64,000 nt of DNA from Neodontobutis hainanensis (Eukaryota > Chordata > Actinopteri > Gobiiformes > Odontobutidae): contig JALDNG010000937.1 in the NCBI GenBank assembly GCA_024349245.1, forward strand, positions 1 to 64,000, read 5' to 3'. The number at the start of each line of letters is the position of its first letter. The stretch's first letter is position 1. Both the position numbers and the translations under genes were made by a program. Of the stretch, positions 19,716 to 30,684 are shown piece after piece. Below the pieces are notes generated by a model. That model saw only the letters and a program-made list of their open reading frames with translations. It did not search any database and was not told the DNA's origin.

Positions 19716-19760
19716 GAGGTGTATCAGAGGCAGCATGTTGACCAGGAGCCACCAGAATGA
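19716..19760 (+). CDS. Channel terminal exon
   Basis: Reads EVYQRQHVDQEPPE followed by TGA, directly after the S6 exon. The resulting C-tail is about 19 residues including the end of the S6 exon, against several hundred in known Cav3 subunits. If splicing here is real, cytoplasmic regulatory regions are absent. Confidence 0.6.
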   Translation, partial: EVYQRQHVDQEPPE

Positions 19761-19780
19761 ATAGAATCAAATATTAATGT

Positions 19781-20076
19781 CATTCATTCATTCATTAATT
19801 CATCCATTTATTTATTATTTTTTTATTGATCCATTTATTCATTCATTTATTCCTTGATTTGTTAATTTATTCATTTATTCATCAATTCATTCATTTATTA
19901 ATTCATTCATTTATTCATTCATCCATTTATTCATTTATTCATTCATTCATACATTTATTATTTCATGAATTTATTCATTCATTTATTCATTTATTCATTA
20001 ATTCATTTATTCATTTGTTCATTAATTTATTCATTGATTCAATTATTCATTCGTTCATTTATTCATTCATTCATTT
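19781..20076. repeat. (ATTC)n/(ATTT)n tetranucleotide repeat
   Basis: About 300 bp of degenerate CATT and TATT tetramers immediately after the channel stop codon. Long isoleucine/histidine-rich frames here are repeat artefacts. Confidence 0.95.
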
Positions 20077-22640
20077 TAATAAGTTGTTTATAAATTATTT
20101 TGTACATATGTTTATGTTTGTAAATATGTTTGAATAATTAAATAATTACTATAATAATCTCTGATCTCTAATTTTCTTCTTTAACACTGTGTTACTTTTA
20201 ACCACACACCACCTACAGAGCCTAAAAATCATAAATAACAATTTATTACATTATTTTTGATGATTTACATCAAACAAGGAAACTAGCCGCTCTTCTAAAG
20301 ACTAAGTGCATCTGGTGGGTCAGATACCTTTGACCCGACCTGCCCCATACTGCTCCAGTGGAAACGAGGCTCATGTAACTGAGTTGGAGGGATGTCCAAC
20401 TCATTTTAGTTCAGGGCCACAGTCTGAGGAAAAGAGAGAGCAGCAAGTGGACGTCTGAGATCAGTGAGCTGCAGGACAGAACAACACAAGTATTCCTTCT
20501 TTCTGACTGCCATAAGACTCTACCATTAGTCAGTCTGTGGAAGATGAAGAATTCTGCCTTAACTCATTTGAAGAGCCCTAACAACCGAATTTCCATTAAA
20601 TAAAGTTTAAAGGGGATTGTTACGTAGGCTGACTGGGAAGTGGCTGGACGTTTGTGAATTAAAAGTAATAATGAGCAGAAAACAGAAGCTATAATAAATA
20701 TCAAAGTGCACAATGTGCAAAAAGTGCAATGGAGGCTGGTGGAGTTCAGTCCTCTCCAGCAGCAGAACAAAAATGTTTATAACATCCGCTTAAATAACTG
20801 GGTAAAAACATTAACACTTTTTAAAAAGTTATTAACAATAACTATGTTAGAATTCTCTTTGAAATAAGCCAAAAACATAACCCATATTTAAAAACCAATA
20901 CGATTTACAAACCCTAAAAACCAAAGACTTGTACTCACTGAAACCCCTAAACCATTCAACAACCCACTTTGTTTTCCCTCACATTCCCTGCCTTGGTCTG
21001 ACCCGGAACCTTTTAGTGTGTTTTTGTTTCTCTGGGGTCTTTTTGGCCAGAAACCTGGACATATTAAAAGCACATTTAAAACACACTCATTTTTCTCGAT
21101 ACAAGTTCTAATTGTTTCTTCTCTTATTTATACAATCATGTGCGATGTCTTTATTTAAGTGCAACTTTGATTTTGTATAAAGTGATGTGTTCTTTAAAAG
21201 TGCTAAGTGTATCTTTAAAGTGCTCAGTGACATGTTCAGTGCGCTGTGCATTTATACATTACGTTAACGACCTGTTACAGAGAATAATAAAGTCATTTTG
21301 AGTTTTAAATTAACAGTTATGGATCTTTCAAAAAGTAAATTTGACTTGAAACGTAGACATAAGGCATCCACCCACCCAGTGTGGAACAGGTACCTCTGGT
21401 TTGTGCTTGCTCTTTCTAGTCAAACAAAACATTTACAAAATATAACACTATTGATTTGAACTTTTATTGAAAGGTTAAAAGGTTCTGGTGGCTCCAAATG
21501 TGAGAAGGTGGTACTTTTGCTCAATGGGTGTCCAGTTTTTAAATTTGTGACATTAAGCAAATTAAGGTCTAAGCAATTACAAAAAAAAAAGTTACATAAT
21601 ATAAAAGTAAACACATCTATTGTTAAATATATAAATTAATAATAATAATCCATCAAAGTGTTTAAAAATAAAATAATCAAAACATTGCAAAAACAAAACT
21701 GTTTAAAGTAACATGTTACAACAGGATCAACAGAATGAAAGTTAAGTTTCTAAAAACAAACAACACAATTCTTCAAAGGAACTTTATTTTGTAACAAACA
21801 ATATGAAGAGAAGGATAGCTCAGAAGAAGTCAGAGTGAACAAAACTGTGGATAAAGGTTGTAAATTAGAGGATCATAGGCTGTCACTTCTCCTGCGCTCC
21901 ACCAGAGACCTGCTTCAGGAGAAGGGAGGCTGGCTGCAGGGAGCCTTAGGGACATGGCAGGGCCTTTTTTCACACTCGGCAGCCTCTGTGCAGGACCGAA
22001 CTGGTCACATTGGCCAGCAGTCCCAAAACCTGGTCCCAGGTTGGTGCTTTGTCAATGTGCTGTGACATATCCTGTTGTGTAATATTTTTGATATTATGTG
22101 TTTTATTCTTGTATACTTATTTAGTTACTCATTTATGCATGATGAGTTAATGTTGTGTTTTAAGGTTTATAATCAAGGATTTATATATATTATATCTATG
22201 AACATATTAATAGGAAAAAGAAAACATAATGATTAGTTTAATGCACACAGGAAAGATCTAGTTAAAGATAAGAGACATGTGTCTGCTCCAGAAGGGGTCA
22301 GAAAGTAACTGGGACAAAGTTAAAGGCTCTCGCTGTGAAGAGACGAGAGAAAACACCACAAGAGGCTTCAAACTCACAGATGGATCTCTCACATCAAGTC
22401 AACACCGTGTACAGTGTGCAGAAACCTAAAAGCCTGAGGGCACAGCGCCCCTGCAGGACACACAGAACAACACAGACACACCTTATAAAAGTACAAATGT
22501 TATTTCTAAGCTTATTGCCATTTTATTTCAAGGGTTTTTATATTTTAACATTAAGCTTTGTTGTGTAGGAGACCAAATTAAAAAGCAAATGTCAAATGTA
22601 ATCTTTATATTAAAAAGTATTTGTTTTCTTTGCTCTGGTA
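20077..22640. other. Intergenic, no gene recognised
   Basis: A possible LINE-like tail with a frame LDILKAHLKHTHFSRYKF lies near 21,055-21,108. AATAAA-type signals occur at about 20,600 and 21,283. A GC-richer open stretch at 21,835-22,065 (76 codons) has no recognised domain or flanking splice sites. I would not call any of these a gene. Confidence 0.45.
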
Positions 22641-22647
22641 TCCTGAC

Positions 22648-22860
22648 CTGTTACCCTCAGTCTTTACTTAGATTGTGCTTTTGTGTTGGTCCCACATGAG
22701 TAAAAACCCTGATCTGACTCTGAGTGTGTCGGCAGAGGTTTGTTTAAACTGATGGTTTGTGCCCTCGAGCACTGGTAATCCATCTTTGTAAACGTTATAA
22801 AGGATCTTTGAGAAGGATACGACACAGACTCAACATCGATAGAACTAATCAAACCTAAAT
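22648..22860 (-). pseudogene. Ig-domain exon relic of an Fc-receptor-like gene
   Basis: Read on the minus strand, one frame gives YNVYKDGLPVLEGTNHQF and the next, after a shift, ESDQGFYSCGTNTKAQSK, then a stop. These align with FYKNELLVTEDKYHKIQQ and KSDQGFYWCGTKDGPQST of the plus-strand Ig exon near 28.6 kb. The exon end (AACAG|GTCAG) matches too. The frameshift and TAA make it a pseudogene. Opposite orientation implies an inverted family member. Confidence 0.6.
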
Positions 22861-24641
22861 AAAGAACAAATGAAGACAGAGTTTTAAAGACTCACAGAGG
22901 AACCCTAGAGCCCAAACTGAAGAGAGTCATCCTCAAATCTGCACTTGTTTGCATTAAAAAAATCTCATGTATTGTTTATTTTTCCTAGCAAACTTAATTT
23001 TTTAGCATTTGTGACATGTTTGTACTTTGGGTACAGCTGTGAACATTGAACATTACATTGAAAAGAGTGCGCTGCCATTGGTCGACACTGGCGTGTCATA
23101 AATGCTCCAGGAAGATTAATATCTGCTGAATGTGTCTTTTATTACAGAATAACTGCCACAGAGAAAATGGAGGCAACGTGAAACCCAATAAATTCTGTCA
23201 ATTCAATAATGTAATGTTTTACAAAGCAGAGATAAATGCAGTATGTGGCTAAGCTAATGCTAAGCTAACTAACTACAGTTTGATATTTTTAAATAAAAAG
23301 AAGCAGGGAGGTCCTCAGCTGCTTTTGGGAGAAAGTGAAATCTGAGACAGGGATGGAAAAAAGAAAATTTTCTATCGTTTTAAATCCAGGTAACTGCTAT
23401 TTCTATTTTGTCCACTGTGGTCGCAGTGTTTTAGTAATAGTAGAGAACACAACACAACACTGACTCCCAGGACTGAACAGCAGAGGGCAGCAGTGCACCA
23501 TCTGGTCCCATAAATGGTAAGTTTGTTTTATTCTTTTGTCTTTTGCTGTAAAAATAACTCTGTGACAGAGAAAAGTAGACACAAGGTGTAAAATTCTGCA
23601 AAAATGACCACTTTCTATTTATTCTCTGAGGAGAATGGGAAACCTGTCTGTTTTTATCTGTAGCCGAAAGGTCAGCGAAAGTGCATAAAGGCTCCTTCGT
23701 TAAATACGTTTATGCTAGCAAAACATTAGCTTCAAAGATATATTGTGAGAATGAGTTTGTGAAAACACACACATGATGAACTACGGTAGCTCCACATGGA
23801 CAAAAGACAATCTCTCGACAGCCAACATTAACCTTTTGGTCTGTGATTAATGAGATCACTGACATTATAATGTAATTGTACCTCTTTGCACTTTAGACCA
23901 AAGAATAACAAGGAGTTGTTGTTATTTATAGGTTTTTATTCTATTCTTTTACTGGTCCACTTCAGATTGTGTTTCCTGAACTAAAAAGTGTTTGAAACTC
24001 CTGCTTTGGAATATAGTCTGAAAATAAGATATTTACAATGTATTAACAAATTATTATTTTCACACTGCAAATACCTTATAAATGTGTTAATCCAATTGTA
24101 AAGCAATAAGTTATTTAGCTTCTAAGATTAAAATTTACTGTACATTCATTAATAAAAGGTTCTTAATGGGTTGTAAACCATTAACCAGTGTTATATATAA
24201 AATTTGCTTTCACTTTTCTTAAGGACTACCTCTAAATAACTTTATACATTAATGTTTTCTAATCCTTATGTAAACCCTTGTAAAGAGGAGATCAATCTGT
24301 GACATGTGATCATGCACTGTAAAAACTTTACTGACACACCTTTTAAAACATTACCAATATCTATAAACTACAAAGGCATATATTTTATTATATTTACTGT
24401 ATATGTGTTAGAAAGTGTGCCAGTGAAGGTTTTGCAAGTTTTGTCTTAATAAATAAGAAAGTAACAAGTTGAAAAAGAAGAAACACCAGCTTTTAAACAT
24501 ACCTTCTTTAATTCAGAGCTCTCACTTTTGCCGTTATAAAATGACACACATTTTGTCTTTGGTTTTTCTATTAAAATGTGAGAATGTTGCTGTATATTAA
24601 GTTTCTTTGATTGCTTATATATTGACATTTCTGATTTTCAG
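22861..24641. other. Intergenic, no gene recognised
   Basis: AT-rich sequence with no splice-bounded family match. A 'cagagggcagcag' stretch near 23,482 resembles a common fish repeat motif. Confidence 0.45.
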
Positions 24642-24677
24642 TGCTGAATATCCTTGTCTTCATTGGACATGCTGAAG
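24642..24677 (+). pseudogene. Second leader exon of a decayed Ig-receptor copy
   Basis: A 36-base mini-exon between TTTTCAG and GTAATG reads LNILVFIGHAEG in the phase used by the leader mini-exon at 26,765 (FFNVVFFKHTKG). Such split leaders are usual in fish Fc-receptor-like genes. No matching first leader exon with ATG was found upstream. Confidence 0.45.
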
Positions 24678-24737
24678 GTAATGCACCTTTATTTTCTGTC
24701 GATATTCATCTTTGTTTCTTCTTCCTTTGTATTTTAG

Positions 24738-24874
24738 ATGTTGAGTTGAGAAATAATCCAAATGTGTCTCATTTCTACACGGATAAACACTTACCATTGC
24801 ATGATGAGCGGAGAATACCAGTGTCGGTCTTCAGAGCGGATCGATAAATGTGACTAAACTTGTAACTGTGTCCG
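24738..24874 (+). pseudogene. Truncated Ig-domain exon
   Basis: Starts after TTTTAG and ends at TCCG|GTAAAG. One frame starts DVELRNNPNVSHFYTDK, another has SGEYQCRSSER (the D/S-G-x-Y-x-C end of an Ig domain), and a third INVTKLVTVS. At 137 bases it is about half a normal Ig exon and needs two frame changes, so it is a relic. Confidence 0.45.
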
Positions 24875-26111
24875 GTAAAGTATTCAGATTATTATTCGAA
24901 CAGATTGTGACGTGAAAAAACAATCTTTGTGTTGAGTTGAGCTAGAGTCTTGCTTAATCTGTGATGTGTGTTAAGGTTTGTTGTTAAATTTGAGGTAGAG
25001 TGACTTTAAATGCCCTTCAGTTGGACTCACTGCAGCTTGAATTGTTTGTATTTATTGGTGCAAGCAGATTTATTAAAACAGTGAATAATTGTTGTATATT
25101 TTAAAGATCTTCAGCTGCTACACAAAATAATTTTACTGAACAGTAACACCCTACAGCAGGGTGAACAAACTAGAAATAAAAGTCTGTAACTTGGCTGGTT
25201 TGTATTTGGCTCGGTAGAAAAGAAGCGGCTGACTTTGAGTTCAGTTTCTTGGAATATCAGACATATGGCCTTTGAGGAGACTCCAGTGAAAAAACTCTAA
25301 AACTCAATTAATTGTCTTTAATTATTATGAAAATTAGTAGTTAATGCTTGGCAGATTGAACAGCCAGTATTGGGTCCTTGGGCCTTGGTTTGACCACCAC
25401 TGCTACAAATATTCAAGAGTCCCACCAAGACACTAGGCACTGCAGCAGAGCTTTACATGGATTACAATGAATTGATGATTTACTATAGGTTTTAAATGAT
25501 TATGTAGTTATTATATTTGCTGATTCTGCTGATTAGGCTTATAGATGATTAAACTGATGGACAGGAGTTTGTGTCGCACTGGAAATGAAAAAGGGAATTT
25601 TGAAACCTCCATTAAAGCAACAAAATAAACTGTTTCACCATCTCCTAACCTTAGCTTCAGCTGTCACCTGTAGCTCCGCTCCACCTTGGCAGGAGCGCAC
25701 AGCATCTCGTGAGCGCACCTCCTGGAGCTGCTCAGCTGTGAGTGTTTTCTCCTTAAAACTGTTCACAGATCTGGAGACTATAGAGTTCAGTCAGAAACCA
25801 GAATGAACCAGGATCTGACTTTAACTCATGGATGAACACTAACAGAGAGGATCAGGCCCAGGACGACAACACTGCTCCTTGAACTCCAGCACATTCAGTT
25901 TTTAAAGTGTGTCACTGCACTTGTTTCATTTTTAGGTCAAAAGCCACACATTTCTATGACGTTCAATGACACACTTTATCTCACTCCCTCTGTGAGCTGT
26001 ACTGTAGCTTCAGTTCTGACAAACACACAAACAATTATAAACCTCTACAGAACAATAACCACAAAAGAGAAGTATCTAACACGTTTCTGAACAAGAATGA
26101 TGTTATCTCTC
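24875..26111. other. Spacer before the duplicated segment, no gene recognised
   Basis: No Ig, leader or transmembrane exon could be identified. A GC-richer stretch at 25,660-25,740 has no recognised product. Confidence 0.45.
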
Positions 26112-26634
26112 CTTCAGCTTCAAGACGACAATACAGTTCATAGTTGCTCCTTCTTTGTCTCAGTGTCATTTTAGAGTCAAGAAGAAGTAACACATCTATT
26201 TCCTTTAGTTCTTACACTGATCTTCAATGTTTTTCTTAGTACTCAATATATCTAACGGAGTAAAGATCAACAGGTTCATATAACAATGATCAGACTGTAT
26301 TTAGTTGTTTACAATATTTTAGTGCTACAGGTGTCACTTCTACTGCTAATTGCCGACTTACATGTGATGCATATAGTTTAATGATTATTTAAAATGTATT
26401 CTATTTTTATTTTATTCTAAACAGGTGTTGCATGATGGGTCGACTGTGAGAAAAGTCTCAAAGTGTGAAAGCTGTGGTTCAGTGTCTGTGTGAGGTAAGT
26501 GTGAAAAGGAAGTGCAGACCAGTTAAACATATCTTCATCAAATGTACCCTCCTCTTCCTCTGTGAGTGCTGTAGATGAAGCCTGTAATGAGCTGGAGTTT
26601 GTCAGAGGCAGAGTGACGAGCGCTGGATGTGAGG

Positions 26635-26671
26635 ATGGGACCCTCTCTGGTCTGGACTCTGGGGCTCATCT
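26635..26671 (+). CDS. Ig-receptor leader exon 1 (copy A)
   Basis: ATG GGA... reads MGPSLVWTLGLI and ends one base into a codon at donor GTGAGT. The short basic-free start and hydrophobic run fit a signal peptide. It is chosen as start because the phase matches the mini-exon at 26,765 and no upstream in-frame ATG is joined. Confidence 0.6.
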
Positions 26672-26764
26672 GTGAGTTTACAACACTTTGACTTTAAACA
26701 GGTCAACATCTAAACTTTTGTCAGGCCTTTGTCGACATAAACTCTTTTATAATTCATATTTCAG

Positions 26765-26797
26765 TCTTCAATGTCGTCTTCTTCAAACACACAAAAG
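26765..26797 (+). CDS. Ig-receptor leader exon 2 (copy A)
   Basis: A 33-base exon between TTTCAG and GTAAAT; with the previous exon it gives FFNVVFFKHTKG, completing the leader. Split leaders with a tiny second exon are typical of Fc-receptor-like genes. Confidence 0.55.
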
Positions 26798-27538
26798 GTA
26801 AATAACTATCCTGTTTAATCTTTATTTAGTTCAGTTTCAGATTTTATTTAACATATATATGGCCTTATGTTACAAAACGTTCATAAAGAAGTGGAATTAC
26901 ATATTCTTCAAGCTGTGTTGTTTTATATTAGGCCATGTAACGTACAGTGTTACTTCTGCAGTTGTCATTAAGATGATTGTGTTTTCATGTTTACATCTAT
27001 AGGACAGGGATATGACACCTGGGCCCATTATGACATCAAGAAATAAACTCACTGTGTTTGTGTTCTTTTATTGTTGCCTGTGACAGAGTTTAAAGAGATT
27101 TTCTATATTATTTTGTCATATTTAAAAATATCATAATGTTAGATGGATTTTTGCCCCAAAAAGTCACTGGTTGTGTTTTGTTGAATCTCTTTGTTGCACT
27201 GGATGGAGTCGTGAGGACTTGTGTAGCACTTATCCACAGTTGTCTTTAGTCTGTTCTTAAAACACAGGGCTTACTTTTAAATCTTTGACATGAAGACTTG
27301 AGAAACTGTCAACACTCAGTAAATTATAATTTAGAGTCCTGTGTTGGTTCTTTTATGTTCTACTTTTGATAAATGTAATGATGAGAAAACAAAAATAAAC
27401 CTACACCTTTAACTCTGCCATGTTTCTTTTGTAATTTTCTTTTCTCTTTCTTTGTATACAGTTGTTATACAGTGGCCGTAAAGTGCAAACAAATTAACAA
27501 AAGCAAATATCAAAATAACAAATCAGAAAACAAATTTA

Positions 27539-28478
27539 CCCTTTAAACCTATTTAAGGCGTCAGAAACAAGCAGCATAATGCACTACACAGCCCCAGGCC
27601 TAATATGGGTAAGCCGCACATCCAATTACTCAGCGGAAACCCCGCTAAACGCACATGTAAGCCATATACACCAACTTCAAACACAGACCAAAAACAATCA
27701 TACAAAAGACAACATGTCAAGGTGTGAAGTTCGCCCCTCCTCAACTTAGATGCTACATTTTTGCGAACAGCTGGCCAATACTTAAGCCTACAAACTCATG
27801 CCAGACCTCAATTTAAAGTACAGAAGCTATCGATTACAACGTTACAGTTTCCCTCAATTCTATTGGCACTAATGATTTTAAGGAGGCACGATGTGCTCAG
27901 TTCGATCAATCGGCTGCAGAGAATTTGCCGTGCGCAGTGGGGGCCAGCAACCGCTGCATAAAAGAAACAGACGCAGGAGGAAGAATGCAGACTGAAAACA
28001 CATATAAATACATAGAAGTCTGGTTTAAGTTCTCAATAATGTATTTAATGAACACCATTAGTGATATAAACATGAAATATATAGTATTTACATGACTAAA
28101 CTGAAATGGAACAGACTAATCTGTCTGTACTAAAACCTCTTGAGTTTTATTCTGCTCCACATTATCGGTTTAAAACTTTGCAGGATAATGTTAAACATGT
28201 TTTATTTACATGTTATGAAGTAAAAAGTTGCAACAGCAGCATTCCAAAGAAACGAAAACTAAAAACTAAAAAAATAATTTAGCTGTGTGCCATCTTCATT
28301 TTCTCTTTACTAGTAACACATATTAATATAATAACACTTTTGACAAATCTCCACAAAGTTCCCTTTAAAATGACAAAATTATTCAAATACACCTTATTGT
28401 TGCTGAAATATAGTCTTTACTTTATGGGTATGGATTTTTCGAGCAGTGTTCTTGAAAATAGGCCTCGGGTTTAAAGGG
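27539..28478. mobile_element. piggyBac-like non-autonomous element (copy A)
   Basis: Terminal inverted repeats CCCTTTAAACC (27,539-27,549) and GGTTTAAAGGG (28,468-28,478) enclose 940 bp. The flanks are TTTA on the left and TTAA on the right, fitting a TTAA target with one mutated copy. Start CCC, end GGG and a TTAA target are piggyBac traits. The interior has no transposase that I recognise. It lies in the intron before the first Ig exon. Confidence 0.5.
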
Positions 28479-28492
28479 TTAATAAAACTAAA

Positions 28493-28780
28493 AACACATC
28501 AATAATTCACAGAAACAAGAGTGAGTCAGAAAGAAGGGTCCTGAACAGTCTGTGTAGCTCGGAGACAATGTAACTCTGGTTTGTGTTCAAAATGTTCAGG
28601 CAAATTTGGACTTTTACAAAAATGAATTACTTGTTACGGAGGACAAATACCATAAGATACAACAAAATTCTGCCACAGTTGAACTAAAAATGTATTTAGT
28701 GGCAAAATCAGATCAGGGTTTTTACTGGTGTGGGACCAAAGACGGACCACAGTCCACAAAGAAAGAATTGAAGTTAACAG
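28493..28780 (+). pseudogene. First Ig-domain exon (copy A), with premature stop
   Basis: The frame ending at ACAG|GTCAGT reads back as DNVTLVCVQNVQANLDFYKN, then MYLVAKSDQGFYWCGTKDGP: an Ig fold with both cysteines and the D-x-G-x-Y-x-C motif. Upstream in the same frame PEQSV is followed by TAG at about 28,557. An acceptor at 28,608 would avoid the stop but lose the first cysteine. The 5' limit is uncertain. Copy B has the same stop. Confidence 0.6.
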
Positions 28781-28948
28781 GTCAGTATTTTAAGACTTCT
28801 GATTTTACACAGCACTTATTTTGTTTCACTAATGACAAATAAATCATAAAAATAATTACCATTTCCATTTTGCCAAAGTCTGCATCCATCTTTGGCTGAC
28901 TCTGACTTTAACAAATGCCATGTTTTTCTAATATTGTTCTCTCCTCAG

Positions 28949-29209
28949 GAAAGGGACGCAGAGTCCTTCTGAAAACATCCAGTGACACCATCCCAGAACA
29001 GAGCAGTGTGACTCTGAGCTGTGAAGTCCAGGACTTTAAAGGAACGTATAAATGGTTCAGAAGAAACTCAGCATTTGACTCTAAGAGGGAAATAATAAAA
29101 GAAAACTCAGCTCGTGTCAGTGTCTCAGATGGAGGTGTCTACTGCTGCAGAGGATGGGATGAATATATTGTCACAGAACAAAGTAATGATGTCACTGTTT
29201 TAAAAACTG
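28949..29209 (+). CDS. Second Ig-domain exon (copy A), Fc-receptor-like
   Basis: Eighty-seven codons between CTCCTCAG and GTGAGT, phase 1-1, read GKGRRVLLKTSSDTIPEQSS, VTLSCEVQDFKGTYKWFRR and SVSDGGVYCCRGWDEYIV. Both Ig cysteines, the core Trp and D-G-G-V-Y-C-C are present and the frame is intact. Fish Fc-receptor-like receptors are built from such domains on leukocytes (family knowledge). No transmembrane or cytoplasmic exon follows within the repeat, so the gene copy is truncated or continues elsewhere. Confidence 0.7.
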
Positions 29210-29559
29210 GTGAGTACAGTTATGTTTTTAAATATAGATCTAAAATAAAAATAGAAGTTAAAAAGTAAGGAGTTAAAATAAACTGTGCCTATTCTTGGAA
29301 CAAAATGAGGGTGTTTCTTTTGAGCTGATATGTCTTCAAATATACATTTATTACATTTATTACTTTTATTAAATTTATTACATTTAAAAACAAACAGTTT
29401 TAAAAAGTTGGTGTATATTATACTTTTTTCTGATTTCTTTTATTTCACTGCTGTTCTTTGTGATTGTTTTGTTTATTAAACTGAAGTATGACATTTATTT
29501 GCAAAGATAAAATAATTACAGTTATTATAAAAGGTACTAAATATTATGGCTATATAAGG

Positions 29560-30130
29560 CACGAGCAGGAGGCATGTCACAGATGTTCTCCGAGTCCCAG
29601 AAGGTTCAGAAGGAACTAGCATTTCAGAAATATATTCTGGTGTTATACCATTTAGAGACTTTTAACGTTTTAAAGCCTATTCTCTGAGCAACAGGAAGCC
29701 AGTGCAGAGATTTTAAAACTGGACTGATGTGGTCGTACTTCCTGGTTTTGGTTAGAACCCGAGCAGCAGTTCTGAATAAGCTGCAGCTGTCTTAACCCTC
29801 GTTTTGAGAGACCAGTGAGCAGCCGTTACAGTAATATAACCTGCTGCAGATAAAAGCATGAATAAGTTTCTCTAAGTCTGCTTTAGACATTATCCCTTTG
29901 ACTCTGGAAATGTTTTTAAGGTGATAAAATGCTTATGATGTAATGGACTTAATGTGACGTGGAAATTCAAGTCTGAGTCCATAATGACACCTAGATTTCT
30001 AACTTGTTTTTAGATTTTAGAGAAAGAGATTGGAGGTGACTGCTGACACTTTCTCTTTGTTTCTGTTTCCAAAGATGATTATTTCAGTCTTGTCTCAGGG
30101 CTGTGCCGACACCTTCTTCTTTACACAGGA
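29560..30130. repeat. Interspersed repeat of teleost type (copy A)
   Basis: The stretch with 'gaataagctgcagctgtct', 'cagccgttacagtaatataa' and 'tctgagtccataatgacacc' resembles a repeat I know as very common in fish genomes. I cannot assign its class with confidence. Its counterpart is in copy B at 34,221-34,791. Confidence 0.4.
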
Positions 30131-30239
30131 TCGTAAGCTGTCATCTGTGAGGCGTGCGAGATGTTTGCTTTTAATAAAGTTTAAGTTGGAAAACACCTGC
30201 ATATCTCCTCATTACACAATAAGCATACTTCTTACAATT

Positions 30240-30466
30240 CTCCATAGATGGCCTACCTGGGACTCAAAAGTAAAAAAATTGCGCACTGGCGGGTGTTGCA
30301 CATTAGCATTAGTGGCGCACGGTAACAGCGACAACATAAAAACGAACGAACTAAAATAAAACACAATAATTAAATACTCATTAATTATTTTTAAAAGCCA
30401 CAGGAGCCGCATCAGAGGGATGAAAGAGCCGCATGCTGCTCCAGAGCCGCGTGTTGCCGACCCCTG
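30240..30466. mobile_element. hAT-type element end (copy A)
   Basis: Read on the minus strand it begins CAGGGGTCGGCAACACGCGG at 30,466, the typical terminus of hAT elements. The other terminus was not found; the inner boundary is approximate. Confidence 0.45.
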
Positions 30467-30468
30467 CA

Positions 30469-30684
30469 CTAGAGTGAAACTGTTTTGATGTAGGTTTCAG
30501 AACACAGTTGTAAAAAGCTGGCAGGTGATAATGGAGGACTTTCTTCTCTGTTCAGTGAGACTCAGCTCTTCTGTGTGAACTCTGGTGGAGCTGAGTCTGC
30601 GCTCAGAGGAGCAGGTCTCTGTTTTCACCTGCCAGCTGTTTACAACAGTGTTCTGAAACCTACATCAAAACAGGTTCACTCTAG
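30469..30684. repeat. Foldback element, 216 bp (copy A)
   Basis: The ends CTAGAGTGAAACTGTTTTGA and its near-complement ending 'ggttcactctag' pair over about 60 bp per arm, through 'tttcagaacac' and 'gtgttctgaaa', around a central region of about 95 bp. It lies next to the hAT end and was copied with the duplication. Confidence 0.75.

Larger units (their letters stand above)
2527..19760 (+). pseudogene. Compact T-type (Cav3-like) voltage-gated calcium channel alpha-1 gene, probably decayed
   Basis: Twenty-eight exons can be read that follow the order of a Cav3 alpha-1 subunit: domain I S3-S6, domains II and III, and domain IV S1-S6. Cav3 channels are four-domain plasma-membrane pores giving low-threshold calcium current. 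The four pore loops read TLEGW, TQEDW, SKDGW and TGDNW, i.e. the E-E-D-D filter that defines T-type channels (established knowledge). Total coding length is about 3.49 kb (about 1,160 codons) against roughly 2,000 or more residues in vertebrate Cav3; the linkers and C-tail are nearly absent. About 14 lesions lie between 5.3 and 14.03 kb: frameshifts, a TAA at 6909, an AT donor at 7417 and phase-breaking junctions. None lies in exons 2527-4420 or 14203-19760. S1-S2 of domain I was not found. I infer a young pseudogene; a functional gene with assembly indels is the main alternative. Confidence 0.7.

Noticed and set aside
2527..19760. NALCN, sodium channel or high-voltage-activated (Cav1/Cav2) identity for the channel gene
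   Set aside because: The pore residues are E-E-D-D and flanking sequences (GYAWIAIFQ, SKDGWVN, TGDNW) match Cav3; sodium channels have D-E-K-A, NALCN E-E-K-E and Cav1/2 E-E-E-E.
19826..20137. A 103-codon isoleucine/histidine-rich frame
   Set aside because: Translation of the ATTC/ATTT tetranucleotide repeat.
21835..22065. A 76-codon frame with mixed composition as a small gene
   Set aside because: No family match, no splice or start context, and no conserved partner nearby.
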